Shown one piece after another: positions 8,516 to 17,236 of a stretch of 64,000 nt of DNA. The stretch covers positions 1 through 64,000 of the forward strand of contig NZ_JALIQP010000006.1 in the NCBI RefSeq assembly GCF_023566055.1, given 5' to 3'. Position numbers and translations under genes: made by a program. The first letter of the stretch is position 1. Each line of letters starts with the position of its first letter. Under the pieces are notes generated by a model. The model saw nothing but the letters and a program-made list of their open reading frames with translations, did no database searches and had not been told where the DNA came from. The DNA comes from Halosolutus amylolyticus. Lineage in GTDB: Archaea; Halobacteriota; Halobacteria; Halobacteriales; Natrialbaceae.

Positions 8516-9709
8516 ATGGCAGACGTCTACAACTGGCAGATCGGCCGCGAGATGGAGTACCCCTACCCGGAAGCGCGTCCGGAGAAACAGTGGGGGGCAG
8601 TGTTCGATCTCAACAAGTGCATCGCGTGCCAGACGTGTACGCTCTCGTGTAAGACGACGTGGACCCACAACGAGGGCCAGGAGCACATGTTCTGGAACAA
8701 CGTCGAGACCAAGCCCTACGGCTCGCACCCGATCGGCTGGGACGTCGAAATTCTGGAACGGCTCGGCGTCCACGAGTGGGGGTCCGACGGCGTCTACGAG
8801 GGCGACACGATCTTCGAAGCCCGCGACGTCGAGTGGGGGGAGATGGCAGTCAACGACGGCCCCGACGACAACCACGCGGAGGGGATCGAGGGCTACCGCC
8901 CCGACGACGAGGACTGGGCCTATCCGAACCTCGGCGAGGACGAACCCGCCGGGGAACGGATCGAGTCCGACACCCACATTCAGGAGGACCACCACCCGAT
9001 GTGGTTCTTCTACCTCCCGCGCGTCTGTAACCACTGTACGTTCGCGGCCTGTGCCGGCGGCTGTCCCGTCCAGGCAATCTACAAGCGCCAGGAGGACGGC
9101 ATCGTCCTGCTCGACGAGGATAGCTGTCAGTCCTTCCAGGAGTGCGTTCGGGCCTGTCCCTACGGGAAGTCCATCTACAACCCTGTCGAGATGAACTCCC
9201 AGAAGTGCGTCGGCTGCTACCCCAAGATCGAGCAGGGGAAAGTCCCCCAGTGCTTCGAGAACTGCCTGGGCAAGATCCGGATGCACGGCTGGGTCAACCG
9301 GCCCGAACAGGCGGATCCCTCGGCCCCGGTCGATTACCTCGTCCACGAGGCCGAGGTCGCGCTCCCGCTGTACCCACAGCTCGGTCTCGAGCCAAACGTC
9401 TACTACGTCCCGCCGATCAACGTCCCGACGGACTACCTGACGCAGATGTTCGGTCCGGGCGTCGAGCAGGCACAGGAGACCTATCGAAAGGCACGCCGCG
9501 GCGACGAGGAGTACCGCGAACTGCGCGGCCTGCTCCACCTGATGGGGTCGACCGAGTGGCGCATCGAGGAGTTCGACGTCACCGAAGAGGAGGCGATCGG
9601 CTACGACAAGGACGGGCGGACCGTCGCCCGCGTCCCGATGGAGGAACCGCAGTACGAACGCGACCGCTTCGACGACCAGCACGACGCCTACCGGCTGGAC
9701 ATCACGTAA
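8516..9709 (+). CDS. four-cluster iron-sulfur electron-transfer subunit (NarH/DmsB-like)
   Basis: This 397-residue beta subunit passes electrons to the catalytic subunit encoded just upstream. Four ferredoxin-like cysteine groups are visible: Cys35/38/41/45; Cys171/174/179/183; Cys204/210/214; and Cys231/234/246/250. The third group has Phe207 where a second cysteine would be, as in type II family beta subunits that bind a [3Fe-4S] cluster. It has no signal peptide, so it probably crosses the membrane with the Tat signal of the alpha subunit. No cytochrome b or DmsC/NrfD-type anchor gene follows, so the quinol-oxidising partner is unknown. The chaperone gene starts 25 nt downstream. Confidence 0.93.
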   Translation: MADVYNWQIGREMEYPYPEARPEKQWGAVFDLNKCIACQTCTLSCKTTWTHNEGQEHMFWNNVETKPYGSHPIGWDVEILERLGVHEWGSDGVYEGDTIFEARDVEWGEMAVNDGPDDNHAEGIEGYRPDDEDWAYPNLGEDEPAGERIESDTHIQEDHHPMWFFYLPRVCNHCTFAACAGGCPVQAIYKRQEDGIVLLDEDSCQSFQECVRACPYGKSIYNPVEMNSQKCVGCYPKIEQGKVPQCFENCLGKIRMHGWVNRPEQADPSAPVDYLVHEAEVALPLYPQLGLEPNVYYVPPINVPTDYLTQMFGPGVEQAQETYRKARRGDEEYRELRGLLHLMGSTEWRIEEFDVTEEEAIGYDKDGRTVARVPMEEPQYERDRFDDQHDAYRLDIT

Positions 9710-9734
9710 TCCCACCCACGTCGCGGACAGATCT

Positions 9735-10562
9735 ATGTCACAACCAGCACATCACGTCCACCGCGCGCGACTGTACAAACTCGCATCGCTGGCGTTCGAT
9801 CGGCCGACCGGCGATCTCCGAGAGGCGATGATCGCCGACGAGTTCGACGGTCAGTTGATCGAATCCGCCGCGATGTGTGGCGACGGAAACCTACGCGAAC
9901 ACGCCGAACGGGTCGCGGCCGAGAGCCCGGACGGGGCGGCGGAGATCGACGACCACTACTCGACGTACGCCGCGCTGTTCGGCTTCGAGCAGGGCGGCGA
10001 AATCAAGCAGTACGAGATCGAGTACAGGCCCGGAACGCTCGTGACGAGTACGGACACCCTCGCGGACATCGCGGGGTTCTACGGCGCGTTCGACCTCTCG
10101 CTCGAGGACGGCAACCGCGAGCGGGTCGACCACCTCTGCGTCGAACTCGAGTTCGTCTCTCATCTGGCACTGCAGACGGCCTACCTCGAGGAGAGCGGCG
10201 ACGAGACGGGCGTCGACGTCGTCACGAACGCCCAGGCGGACTTTCTCGAAGACCACCTCGGACGATGGCTCCCCCAGTTCCGCGATACCGTTCAGGCGGA
10301 GTCGGACGCGCCGTTCTACCACGCGCTCGCGGACCTGGTGGTGGCGCTCGTCGAAGCGGACGCCGACTGGTTCGACGTCGAACCGACCGTCTTCGAGGAG
10401 ACTCCGCCATCGCCACTCGAGGGCGTTACCGAGCCCGGTGACGAGTCCGACTTCCGATGTGGAACCTGCGGAACGACGCCGTCGTCGACCGACCGGCAAC
10501 AGCCAGGGACCGAGCAGTTCCCGATAGGAGATCGGGACGGGCCGGACCGCCGGCCACGGTGA
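9735..10562 (+). CDS. TorD/DmsD-family molybdoenzyme chaperone
   Basis: A 275-residue all-helical cytoplasmic chaperone. The family signature region YEIEYRPGT, followed by LADIAGFYGAFDL, lies in the middle (about residues 95-125). The C-terminal part carries FRCGTCG, a CxxC end common in haloarchaeal members, then a disordered tail. TorD/DmsD proteins bind the Tat signal of a molybdoenzyme and hold it until the cofactor is inserted. The adjacent alpha subunit with its Tat signal is the evident client. It is co-directional with the enzyme genes, 25 nt after the beta subunit. Confidence 0.88.
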   Translation: MSQPAHHVHRARLYKLASLAFDRPTGDLREAMIADEFDGQLIESAAMCGDGNLREHAERVAAESPDGAAEIDDHYSTYAALFGFEQGGEIKQYEIEYRPGTLVTSTDTLADIAGFYGAFDLSLEDGNRERVDHLCVELEFVSHLALQTAYLEESGDETGVDVVTNAQADFLEDHLGRWLPQFRDTVQAESDAPFYHALADLVVALVEADADWFDVEPTVFEETPPSPLEGVTEPGDESDFRCGTCGTTPSSTDRQQPGTEQFPIGDRDGPDRRPR

Positions 10563-10724
10563 TCCGCTTCGCCTCGCGTGTCCGTTCCGATCGCCGATCG
10601 ATCGGGGATTCGAACAGTCGAGTCGGAGGCACGAGACCCGGAACGCACCGGCCGACGCGGGCGAGGGTCGTCTCGCCCGTTCGATCGAGTCTTGTGTCCG
10701 CCTCACGAACTGCCGAATCAGTAT

Positions 10725-11258
10725 ATGACTCACAGGTCGTCGCTACGGGTCGTCTGTCTCGCCGGGCCGAGCGACTCCGGGAAGACCACGCTCGTCGAGG
10801 AACTCGTCCCGCGACTCGCCGCGGACGATCGCGTCGCGACCGTGAAATCGATCCACCACGACGTCGAGATCGACACGCCCGGCACGGACACGTACCGGCA
10901 TCGGACCGCCGGTGCCGAAACCGTCGTCGGTATCACCCCCGGATCGACGTTCGAAGTCAGTACCCGCGGGAAACGGGATCCGCCCGCAACGCCGGACGGG
11001 ACCGGCGTGTTCGAGAGCGACGGCCCCGAACTGCAGGCGCTCGCGAGCACCCTCGAGCGCCTCGCCCACCGCGGGTACGACGTCGTCCTCGTCGAGGGCT
11101 TCACGACGGCACCGCTGCCGACGATCGTCGTCGGCGATCGCGATCCATCCGAAATCGGCGGCGCCGTCGTGGGACGTGGAACGGACGATCTCGTGACGCT
11201 GATCCGAACGATCCGGAACCTCGACCCGATCGATCCGTCCTCGGATCGGAGCGGCTAG
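10725..11258 (+). CDS. mobB: molybdopterin-guanine dinucleotide biosynthesis protein MobB
   Basis: A 177-residue P-loop GTP-binding protein. LAGPSDSGKTTLVEELVPRL near the N-terminus is the Walker A, followed by VATVKSIHHD and a later VVLVEGFTTAPLP, both typical of MobB. It helps attach GMP to molybdopterin, making the bis-MGD cofactor the upstream oxidoreductase needs. An in-frame extension to 10578 exists, but the ATG at 10725 directly precedes the conserved beta-strand and the extension is arginine-rich and unlike a protein. It lies about 160 nt after the chaperone gene. Confidence 0.87.
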   Translation: MTHRSSLRVVCLAGPSDSGKTTLVEELVPRLAADDRVATVKSIHHDVEIDTPGTDTYRHRTAGAETVVGITPGSTFEVSTRGKRDPPATPDGTGVFESDGPELQALASTLERLAHRGYDVVLVEGFTTAPLPTIVVGDRDPSEIGGAVVGRGTDDLVTLIRTIRNLDPIDPSSDRSG

Positions 11259-11382
11259 TCGGCATCGGTCGGCGGCGACGTCCGCAACCGAGCGATCGGT
11301 CGAAACGGAATTCCGTTACGGCGAGGACACGAACTCGAGACGGGGCGACAAATCCGGAGTGGGGTAACCATTCGTGGTTATC

Positions 11383-11419
11383 TTCCTGGAATGCAGGAAT
11401 CGAAAGTAGTTATATTTGT
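11383..11419 (+). promoter_or_regulatory. promoter with inverted repeat upstream of the Mo/W-binding protein
   Basis: TAGTTATATTT (11408-11418) is a clear TATA box, about 27 nt before the ATG at 11441, which predicts a leaderless transcript. Just upstream, TTCCTG-GAATG-CAGGAA (11383-11399) is a perfect 6-bp inverted repeat in the position of a regulator or activator site. The binding protein is unknown; an oxyanion or Bat/DmsR-type regulator is a guess. Confidence 0.6.
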
Positions 11420-11440
11420 GTGCTCGTTCGAACTGCGAGT

Positions 11441-12385
11441 ATGAGCAGGGGTGCCGGCCCGACGACCCGTTACGACCGTCGGTCCGTACTGGCCACCGTC
11501 GGAAGCGCGGCAGTGGGGCTCGTCGGCGGCTGTCTCGGGAGCGACGACGATCGCGTCCGGGTGCTCGCCGCAGGGAGCCTCGCGGTCGTCCTCGAAGAAC
11601 ACGTGGGACCGGCCTTCCAGGCAGAGGCCGGGATCCGGTACGCGGGCGAGTACCACGGCTCGAACGCCCTCATGCGGATGATAGAGGAACGGACCAAACA
11701 TCCCGACGTCGTGATCAGTGCGGACGTCGACCTCCTCCGGGAGCGCCTCTATCCCGATCACGCCGACTGGGACGTCGAGTTCGCGACCAACGCCGTCGGT
11801 ATCGCCTACGATCCGTCGGCCGACGTCGGTGGCCGACTGGCCGACGGGGAGCCGTGGTACGAGGTGCTCGCGGACGCGGGGCCGGGCGAGGTCGCGATCA
11901 GCGACCCGGACCTGGACCCGCTGGGGTACCGCGCCGTGTTGCTCTTCGAACTGGCCGAACGCGAGCACGGTCTCGAGGGGTTCCGCGAGACGATGGTCGA
12001 TCGAGCCTATCGCGAACCGAACGAATCCGCGTTGCTCGCCGGCATCGAGGCCGGCGATCGGGCCTGTGCAGTCTGCTACCGGAACATGGCCAGCGACCAC
12101 GGCGTGCCGTTTCTCGGGTTACCGGACGCGTACAACTTCGCCAATCCGGCGTACGCCGATCGATACGAACGGGTGACCTACACGACTGCGGACGGCTACA
12201 CCGTATCCGGGTCGCCGGTCGTCTATAACGCGACGGTCCGGACCGGTGCAGACGAGGCGGACGCAGGTCGGTCGTTCGTGACGTTTCTGCTCGATCGGCC
12301 CGAATTGCTCGCCGAACACGGGCTCCGGGTCCCGGACGCGCTCCCGCGATGGAACGGCGATCCGCCGGAGGGACTCGACGGATGA
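11441..12385 (+). CDS. molybdate/tungstate ABC transporter substrate-binding lipoprotein (WtpA/ModA-like)
   Basis: A 314-residue exported solute-binding protein. The signal is a Tat lipobox type: YDRRSVLATV, then a hydrophobic stretch ending at GGC with Cys31 as the lipidation site. VLAAGSLAVVLEEHVGPAFQ, GSNALMR and DVVISADVDLL match the pattern of oxyanion-binding WtpA/ModA proteins. The start is fixed by the Tat motif and the TATA box. The stop overlaps the permease start (ATGA), so they are co-transcribed. Its place beside MobB and a molybdoenzyme supports molybdate or tungstate as ligand; which of the two cannot be decided here. Confidence 0.88.
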   Translation: MSRGAGPTTRYDRRSVLATVGSAAVGLVGGCLGSDDDRVRVLAAGSLAVVLEEHVGPAFQAEAGIRYAGEYHGSNALMRMIEERTKHPDVVISADVDLLRERLYPDHADWDVEFATNAVGIAYDPSADVGGRLADGEPWYEVLADAGPGEVAISDPDLDPLGYRAVLLFELAEREHGLEGFRETMVDRAYREPNESALLAGIEAGDRACAVCYRNMASDHGVPFLGLPDAYNFANPAYADRYERVTYTTADGYTVSGSPVVYNATVRTGADEADAGRSFVTFLLDRPELLAEHGLRVPDALPRWNGDPPEGLDG

Positions 12386-13269
12386 GCCGCCAGACACCGT
12401 CCGGCGACGGTTCCGGATCCGGCACGTCGCGCGTCCGCGAGGCTCCCAGCGCCGAGCGCGATCGCCGGAGCCGCCTCGGGGCCGCGATCGATCGCGTCAC
12501 GAGCCCCCGCGCCGTGCCAGTACTGCTCGGGACGGTCCTGCTCGCGTACTTCGTGGTCCCGTTCGTCGCCTTCTTCGGCCAGGTGGGATCGGTCGACGTC
12601 GTCGCGGGGCTGTCCGAACCGGCGACCCGGCAGGCGATCAGGACCTCGCTCGTGACCGCGCCGATCGCGACGGCCATCGCGACGGTCTTCGGCGTCCCGC
12701 TCGCCTACGTCCTCTCGCGGGGCTCTTTCCGGGGCAAACGGCTCGTCGAAGCCGCCGTCCTGCTGCCGCTCGTGGTCCCGCCGATCGTCGGCGGGGTCAT
12801 GTTGCTGACCGTTCTCGGTCGGTACACGCCGATCGGGGCCGCGGCCGCCGCGCTCGGGATACCCCTGACCGGGAGTCGGGCGGGCGTGATCCTCGCCCAG
12901 ACGTTCGTCGCCGCACCGTTTCTCGTGGTCACCGCGCGGGCCGGCTTCGACGGCGTCGACGAACGACTCGAGGAGGCGGCCCGGACGCTGGGCTACGGTC
13001 CGATCGAGACGGTGTGGCACGTCTCGCTCCCGCTCGCCCGGAACGCTATCGCCGCCGGAATCGTCCTGACGTTCGTCCGCGCCCTCGGGGAGTTCGGGGC
13101 GACGATGATGGTCGCGTACAACCCGCGGACGATGCCGACGCGGATCGAGGTGGTGCGGATCTCGAAGGGACTGGACGCGATCGTCCCGATCGCGCTGGCG
13201 TTGCTCGCGATCGCGGTGGTCGTCGTCGGTCTCGTCCAGTTCCGCCTCGGTGCGCCCAGGCGGTGGTGA
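12382..13269 (+). CDS. molybdate/tungstate ABC transporter permease (WtpB/ModB-like)
   Basis: A 295-residue integral membrane protein with about six transmembrane segments after a polar N-terminal tail of about 45 residues. The EAA loop, EEAARTLGYGPIETVWHVSLPLA, and the following ARNAI...RALGEFGATMM are typical of ModB/WtpB/TupB permeases. It overlaps the binding-protein gene by 4 nt. The expected ATP-binding subunit does not follow: the next gene is a regulator on the same strand after 133 nt, and no ABC ATPase occurs anywhere in the window. The transporter must therefore use an ATPase encoded elsewhere or be incomplete. Confidence 0.9.
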   Translation: MSRQTPSGDGSGSGTSRVREAPSAERDRRSRLGAAIDRVTSPRAVPVLLGTVLLAYFVVPFVAFFGQVGSVDVVAGLSEPATRQAIRTSLVTAPIATAIATVFGVPLAYVLSRGSFRGKRLVEAAVLLPLVVPPIVGGVMLLTVLGRYTPIGAAAAALGIPLTGSRAGVILAQTFVAAPFLVVTARAGFDGVDERLEEAARTLGYGPIETVWHVSLPLARNAIAAGIVLTFVRALGEFGATMMVAYNPRTMPTRIEVVRISKGLDAIVPIALALLAIAVVVVGLVQFRLGAPRRW

Positions 13270-13402
13270 GGCCGTGAGCTCCTCGTTCTGTCGTCCCTCG
13301 ACCGTCAAAATAGGTAATCGGTCGTGAAAGTTCCGTTCAGCCGTACTAATCCTTTTGGAATCGGGGTTATTGCGTTCCCTGTCCAACCCGTGTACGAGAC
13401 AC

Positions 13403-14071
13403 ATGACCTCAATCGCTGACATCGAGATTCCGGCCGACGGAACGGGCATGGGAGAGTTGTTCGAGACCATCCCATCGCTCACGTGCGAGATGGAACGTGT
13501 AATCGCGTCGAAGGGCCACGGCCTGTGGCTCGCCGGCGCATCGCAGTCGGAGATCGAGGACGGCCTCGACGAGGCGTCCGCGATCGGCGACTTCGGGCTG
13601 ATCAGCGAGGACGAGGATCGCTGGCTCTACGACATCGAGTTCGATCCCGAGACGCTCGACGTCTTCGAGGTCGTCCTCGAAGAGGGCGGCACAGTGCTGA
13701 GCGCCTCGGCCTCGAGCGGGACCTGGCTGCTGAGCATCCGCTTTACCGACCGAGAGAGCGTGAGTTCGCTCTACGATCGACTCGTCGATCAGGACGTCAC
13801 GCCGACGATCGTGCGCCTGTTCGACATGACCGAGGAGAGCCACTCCCAGTGTGGACTCACCACCCGCCAGTACGAGACGCTGGTCGCGGCGATCGACCAC
13901 GGCTACTTCGAGATCCCGCGCGAGGTCTCGATGCAGGAACTCTCGGAGGAACTCGACATCTCCCACCAGGCCCTCTCGGAGCGGCTCCGCCGGGCCTACC
14001 GGGCGCTCGTGACCTCCGAACTCAACGTCTCCGAGGAAGAAACGACAGCACCACCGATCCCGTCGAACTGA
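13403..14071 (+). CDS. Bat/DmsR-type HTH-10 transcriptional regulator
   Basis: A 222-residue regulator. The N-terminal part begins SIADIEIPADGTGMGELFE, the usual opening of the haloarchaeal bacterio-opsin-activator-like sensor domain. The C-terminal ~60 residues (LTTRQYETLVAAIDHGYFEIPR, then LSEELDISHQALSERLRRA) form the HTH-10 DNA-binding domain. DmsR, which controls DMSO respiration in Halobacterium, has this layout. Position after the molybdoenzyme and Mo-uptake genes suggests it regulates them; this is inferred from context. The ATG at 13403 is preferred over an in-frame start 48 nt upstream because the family begins here. Confidence 0.88.
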   Translation: MTSIADIEIPADGTGMGELFETIPSLTCEMERVIASKGHGLWLAGASQSEIEDGLDEASAIGDFGLISEDEDRWLYDIEFDPETLDVFEVVLEEGGTVLSASASSGTWLLSIRFTDRESVSSLYDRLVDQDVTPTIVRLFDMTEESHSQCGLTTRQYETLVAAIDHGYFEIPREVSMQELSEELDISHQALSERLRRAYRALVTSELNVSEEETTAPPIPSN

Positions 14072-14251
14072 TGGGCGCCCCGACCGTCACACGGAATCAC
14101 GTGTATACGAGCGGTCCGTCGTAATTCGCTATTTTGTCCGATCGTCGCCCCTCGACAGTCGCATCACCCCCGTACTGGACGGCCCGCTCACCCGCGGCCG
14201 GATCTGTCCCGAAAGACCACCATTATTACCGGTGCTCCCCACGCTCGTGAC

Positions 14252-15019
14252 ATGAACGTCGACAGCGACGACGGAGTGCTTCGGATTACGTTCGATCGCC
14301 CGGGCGTCCTCAACGCGCTCACGACCGAGACGGCGGCGACGCTCGCCGACACGATCGAGGACGCCTCGCCCGAGGAGTACCACGCGATCGTCGTGACCGG
14401 CGAGGGCGACGCGTTCAGCGCCGGCGGCGACATCGAGGCGATGGCGGAGGAACCCGCCCCGCCCATGGAGTCGTACGACGAGGTCACCGAGACCTTCGGC
14501 CGCGTGGTCGAGGCCATGCTCGAGTGCCCGGTCCCGATCGTCGCGAAGGTAAACGGCGACGCCGTCGGCGCCGGACTGGCGATCGTCGCCCTCTCGGATA
14601 TCGCCTACGCCGCCGCGGACGCCACCTTCTCCTGTGCGTTCGTTCGCGTCGGCCTCATCCCGGACACCGGCGGGACCTTCATGCTCCCCCACATCGTCGG
14701 CCTCCGGGCCGCGAAGAAACTCGCGTTCACCGGCGAATTCTTCGACGCCGATCGGGCGGCCGACCTCGACCTGATCAACGAGTCAGTCCCGGCCGACGAA
14801 CTCGACGAGCGGGTCGCCGACACCGTCGATCGACTCGGCCGTCGTCCCACGGACGTCATCGGGCTGATGAAACAGGCGATGCACGAGAACATGGCTCGTC
14901 ACTGGGACGAAGCGCTCGATTACGAGAACCTCTTGCAGGTCCAGGCGCGCAGTTCCGACTCCCACGAGGAGGGCGTCAGCGCCTTCCTCGAAGGCCGAGA
15001 TCCGGAGTTCAACGAGTGA
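14252..15019 (+). CDS. enoyl-CoA hydratase/isomerase family protein
   Basis: A 255-residue crotonase-fold enzyme. The oxyanion-hole segments are FSAGGDIEAM (about residues 55-64) and the GDAVGAGLAIVALSDIAYA helix region, followed by GLIPDTGGTFMLP. The usual acid-base glutamate of hydratases is not obvious in GLIPDTGG, where Asp replaces it, so isomerase or other crotonase chemistry is possible. A TATA-like CATTATTAC (about 14219-14228) lies about 28 nt before the ATG. It is a single gene with 140 nt to the next. Confidence 0.88.
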   Translation: MNVDSDDGVLRITFDRPGVLNALTTETAATLADTIEDASPEEYHAIVVTGEGDAFSAGGDIEAMAEEPAPPMESYDEVTETFGRVVEAMLECPVPIVAKVNGDAVGAGLAIVALSDIAYAAADATFSCAFVRVGLIPDTGGTFMLPHIVGLRAAKKLAFTGEFFDADRAADLDLINESVPADELDERVADTVDRLGRRPTDVIGLMKQAMHENMARHWDEALDYENLLQVQARSSDSHEEGVSAFLEGRDPEFNE

Positions 15020-15158
15020 GAGCGCCGAGATAAGTAGCGTAAGTCCCCGTTGAAAGACGATCGCACTGGCTAATGGCCGGTTACAGTGGCGACGGCTCCC
15101 GCCGCAGGCCACCGCAAGCACCACCATCTTGCACCTGTCTGGACACCGTCATACTGCA

Positions 15159-15818
15159 ATGTCCCCACAGTTTACCGACGACGACATCGGCAAGACCGTC
15201 GTCAACGAACACGGCGAGGACGTCGGCATCGTCGCCGACGTCGAACACGGCACGGCCCACGTCGAACCGGACCCGGGCATCACCGACACGATCAAGGCGA
15301 AACTCGGCTGGGGCGGGACCGACGACGACACGTACCCGCTCCAGGAGGAGGCGGTCGCATCCGTCACGCGCGACGAGGTGCGCCTCGAGAGCGACATGGC
15401 CGGTACTGGCAGTTCTGACACCGGTATGACCGGCGACACCGGTACTACCGGAGCCGGATCGACAGGCGTCGCCGGCACGGACACCGGAACGGGTCGCGAT
15501 CGAGGAACTGACACCGATCGTGACGACGATCTGATCGGTGACGACGATAACAGCACGATGCGCGACGACGATGATGGTCTGATCGGCGATGACGATGACA
15601 GCATGATGCGCGACGACAACGATCGCGACATGATCGGCGGCGAGGACCCGGGAGAACCGCGCGGACGCGATCGAGGGTCGGACGACGACGAACTGATCGG
15701 CGACGACGATGACGATCTCATCGGCGACGACGACGATGACGGCATAATGAGCGACGACGACGACCTGATCGGTGACGACGACGATGACGACCTCGTCGGC
15801 GATGACGACAGGCACTAA
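15159..15818 (+). CDS. PRC-barrel protein with an acidic LIGDDD-repeat tail
   Basis: A 219-residue cytoplasmic protein. Residues 1-75 form a PRC-barrel-like domain (FTDDDIGKTVVNEHGEDVGIVADVEHGTAHVEPDPG). A Gly/Thr/Ser linker follows at about 85-125. The tail (about 125-219) is almost pure Asp with seven versions of the motif D-(L/M)-(I/V)-G-(D/G), mostly LIGDDD. PRC barrels serve in RNA processing and as surface-interaction modules. The tail may bind cations or keep the protein soluble in high salt; that is inference. The start at 15159 is chosen because the PRC domain begins there. Confidence 0.8.
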   Translation: MSPQFTDDDIGKTVVNEHGEDVGIVADVEHGTAHVEPDPGITDTIKAKLGWGGTDDDTYPLQEEAVASVTRDEVRLESDMAGTGSSDTGMTGDTGTTGAGSTGVAGTDTGTGRDRGTDTDRDDDLIGDDDNSTMRDDDDGLIGDDDDSMMRDDNDRDMIGGEDPGEPRGRDRGSDDDELIGDDDDDLIGDDDDDGIMSDDDDLIGDDDDDDLVGDDDRH

Positions 15819-16022
15819 TATCGACACCGGTTCCTCGAGCGCCGCTCGCCAACTCGTCGGATTGCCCGCTGAGACCGCCTTTTTCGACTCCGCCGCGATC
15901 GACTCCTGACCGGCGGGGCGACAGGCGGGTTCGCGACCCGGGACTCCGTAACGGCCGTCCTCGGACGCGACGAGAAGAGGCTCCGATCGTCCGTGCGTCT
16001 CGTTCCGTCGTGACGCACGTGC

Positions 16023-17015
16023 TTATCGTTCGTCCAGCGGCTCCTGATCGGTGCCTTCCCGGGGTCGATCGGCCCGGGCCAAGACGTCCCCGGCACTCGG
16101 TTCGTCGCGTTCGCGATCCGGTTCCGATTCGGGCCGTCGTTCGGCAGTCCGTCCACCGCTTTCCTGCGGGCCCCGTGCGATCGGCCGGTGGCGCCGTTCC
16201 TGGGCGCGCTCACGCCGATCGGTGTCGATCCGCTGTGAGGGCCGGTCGCGCGGACTGCCTCGATCCGACGGAGACCGTGACGACTCTCGGCGCCGAGTCG
16301 ACTGTCCGGACTCGTAGCCCCGGTCGTACTGTTCCTGGTATCGTCCTTCCGGCGGAACGTCGGTTCCTCGCTGATCCCCTTCGTGCGGCCGAGACTGAGT
16401 CTGGGTCGGCGACTCCGTCGGCTGTGGCTGCGGTTCAGGGTGACCGCCTGTCGCTGTCTGCTGGGGCGGATGCCGACCGGCGGACTCCCCGCCGTACGAC
16501 GTTCCCTGTGGGATCCACTCGCCGGTTTGTGGATACTGGTTCGCCGGTGGCTGAGTGCTGCCACCCATATCCTGACGCGGTCGGCGTTGCGGTTCCGGCT
16601 GCTGACCGCCGGAATGCTGTCGGTCCGGCCGGCCGGTCGGCTGCTGACCGCCCATCTGGCCACTTGGTTGCGGTTGCCCCATCCGCCGGCCCTGCCCCGA
16701 TCCCGGCTGGGTCGCGGCGGACACGCCCGTCTCGATCGCCCGTTCCATCTCCGGCACGACCGCCTCGAGACCCTGAAGGTAGCTCTCCATCGTCGACTCC
16801 GTGAACCGCTGTCCCGGGAGCCCCTGCAGCATCGACGCCGTCAGTTCGACGCCCTGTCGCTGGGCCGTCTCCTGCCACTTCATCGCACTCAGCGCCATCC
16901 GCGCCACGTTGCGCTGGAGATCGATCGCCTGCTCCATGGCCTCCTGCCCTTGTGTCATCGTCGTCTGCTGAATCTGTGCGGTCGGATCGGACTGTGATTG
17001 CTGGTAGTCTCTCAT
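16023..17015 (-). CDS. protein with phasin-like helical head and disordered Q/P/R-rich tail
   Basis: A 330-residue protein. Residues about 15-100 are amphipathic helix with heptad-like spacing (AMEQAIDLQRNVARMALSAM, then LTASMLQGLPGQ), similar in character to phasins or other granule-coating proteins. The remaining 230 residues are low complexity, rich in Gln, Pro, Gly, Arg and Asp, and likely disordered. An arginine-rich tail is unusual beside the acidic neighbours. The ATG at 17015 is preferred over a start 57 nt upstream because it is followed by typical MRDYQQ sequence. The function is unknown; PHA-granule or polymer association is only a suggestion, and no PHA gene is nearby. Confidence 0.7.
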   Translation of the reverse strand: MRDYQQSQSDPTAQIQQTTMTQGQEAMEQAIDLQRNVARMALSAMKWQETAQRQGVELTASMLQGLPGQRFTESTMESYLQGLEAVVPEMERAIETGVSAATQPGSGQGRRMGQPQPSGQMGGQQPTGRPDRQHSGGQQPEPQRRPRQDMGGSTQPPANQYPQTGEWIPQGTSYGGESAGRHPPQQTATGGHPEPQPQPTESPTQTQSRPHEGDQRGTDVPPEGRYQEQYDRGYESGQSTRRRESSRSPSDRGSPRDRPSQRIDTDRRERAQERRHRPIARGPQESGGRTAERRPESEPDRERDEPSAGDVLARADRPREGTDQEPLDER

Positions 17016-17236
17016 CGGTCTCACTCGAGGAGGCGGCTCCTCGCTCGTCACGGTCGGCGCGAGAAAGAACAATAAAGGCCTCCGTCGGTTCCAGCGGCAA
17101 GCACGAATCCAGCCGGTGAAACGACCCGATCGATCGGCCCGACGCGGGTGCGACGGAAGCGACGCGTCGCTCCCGGAAATCTGACGCGCAATCGCGGTAT
17201 ACCGGGACGTAACCGGCGCTTGGGAACCGGTCTGAA

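Noticed and set aside
10457-11440. In-frame extension upstream of the Mo/W-binding protein
   Set aside because: It runs antiparallel in sense to the mobB frame with Arg-rich sequence. The Tat signal and TATA box fix the start at 11441.
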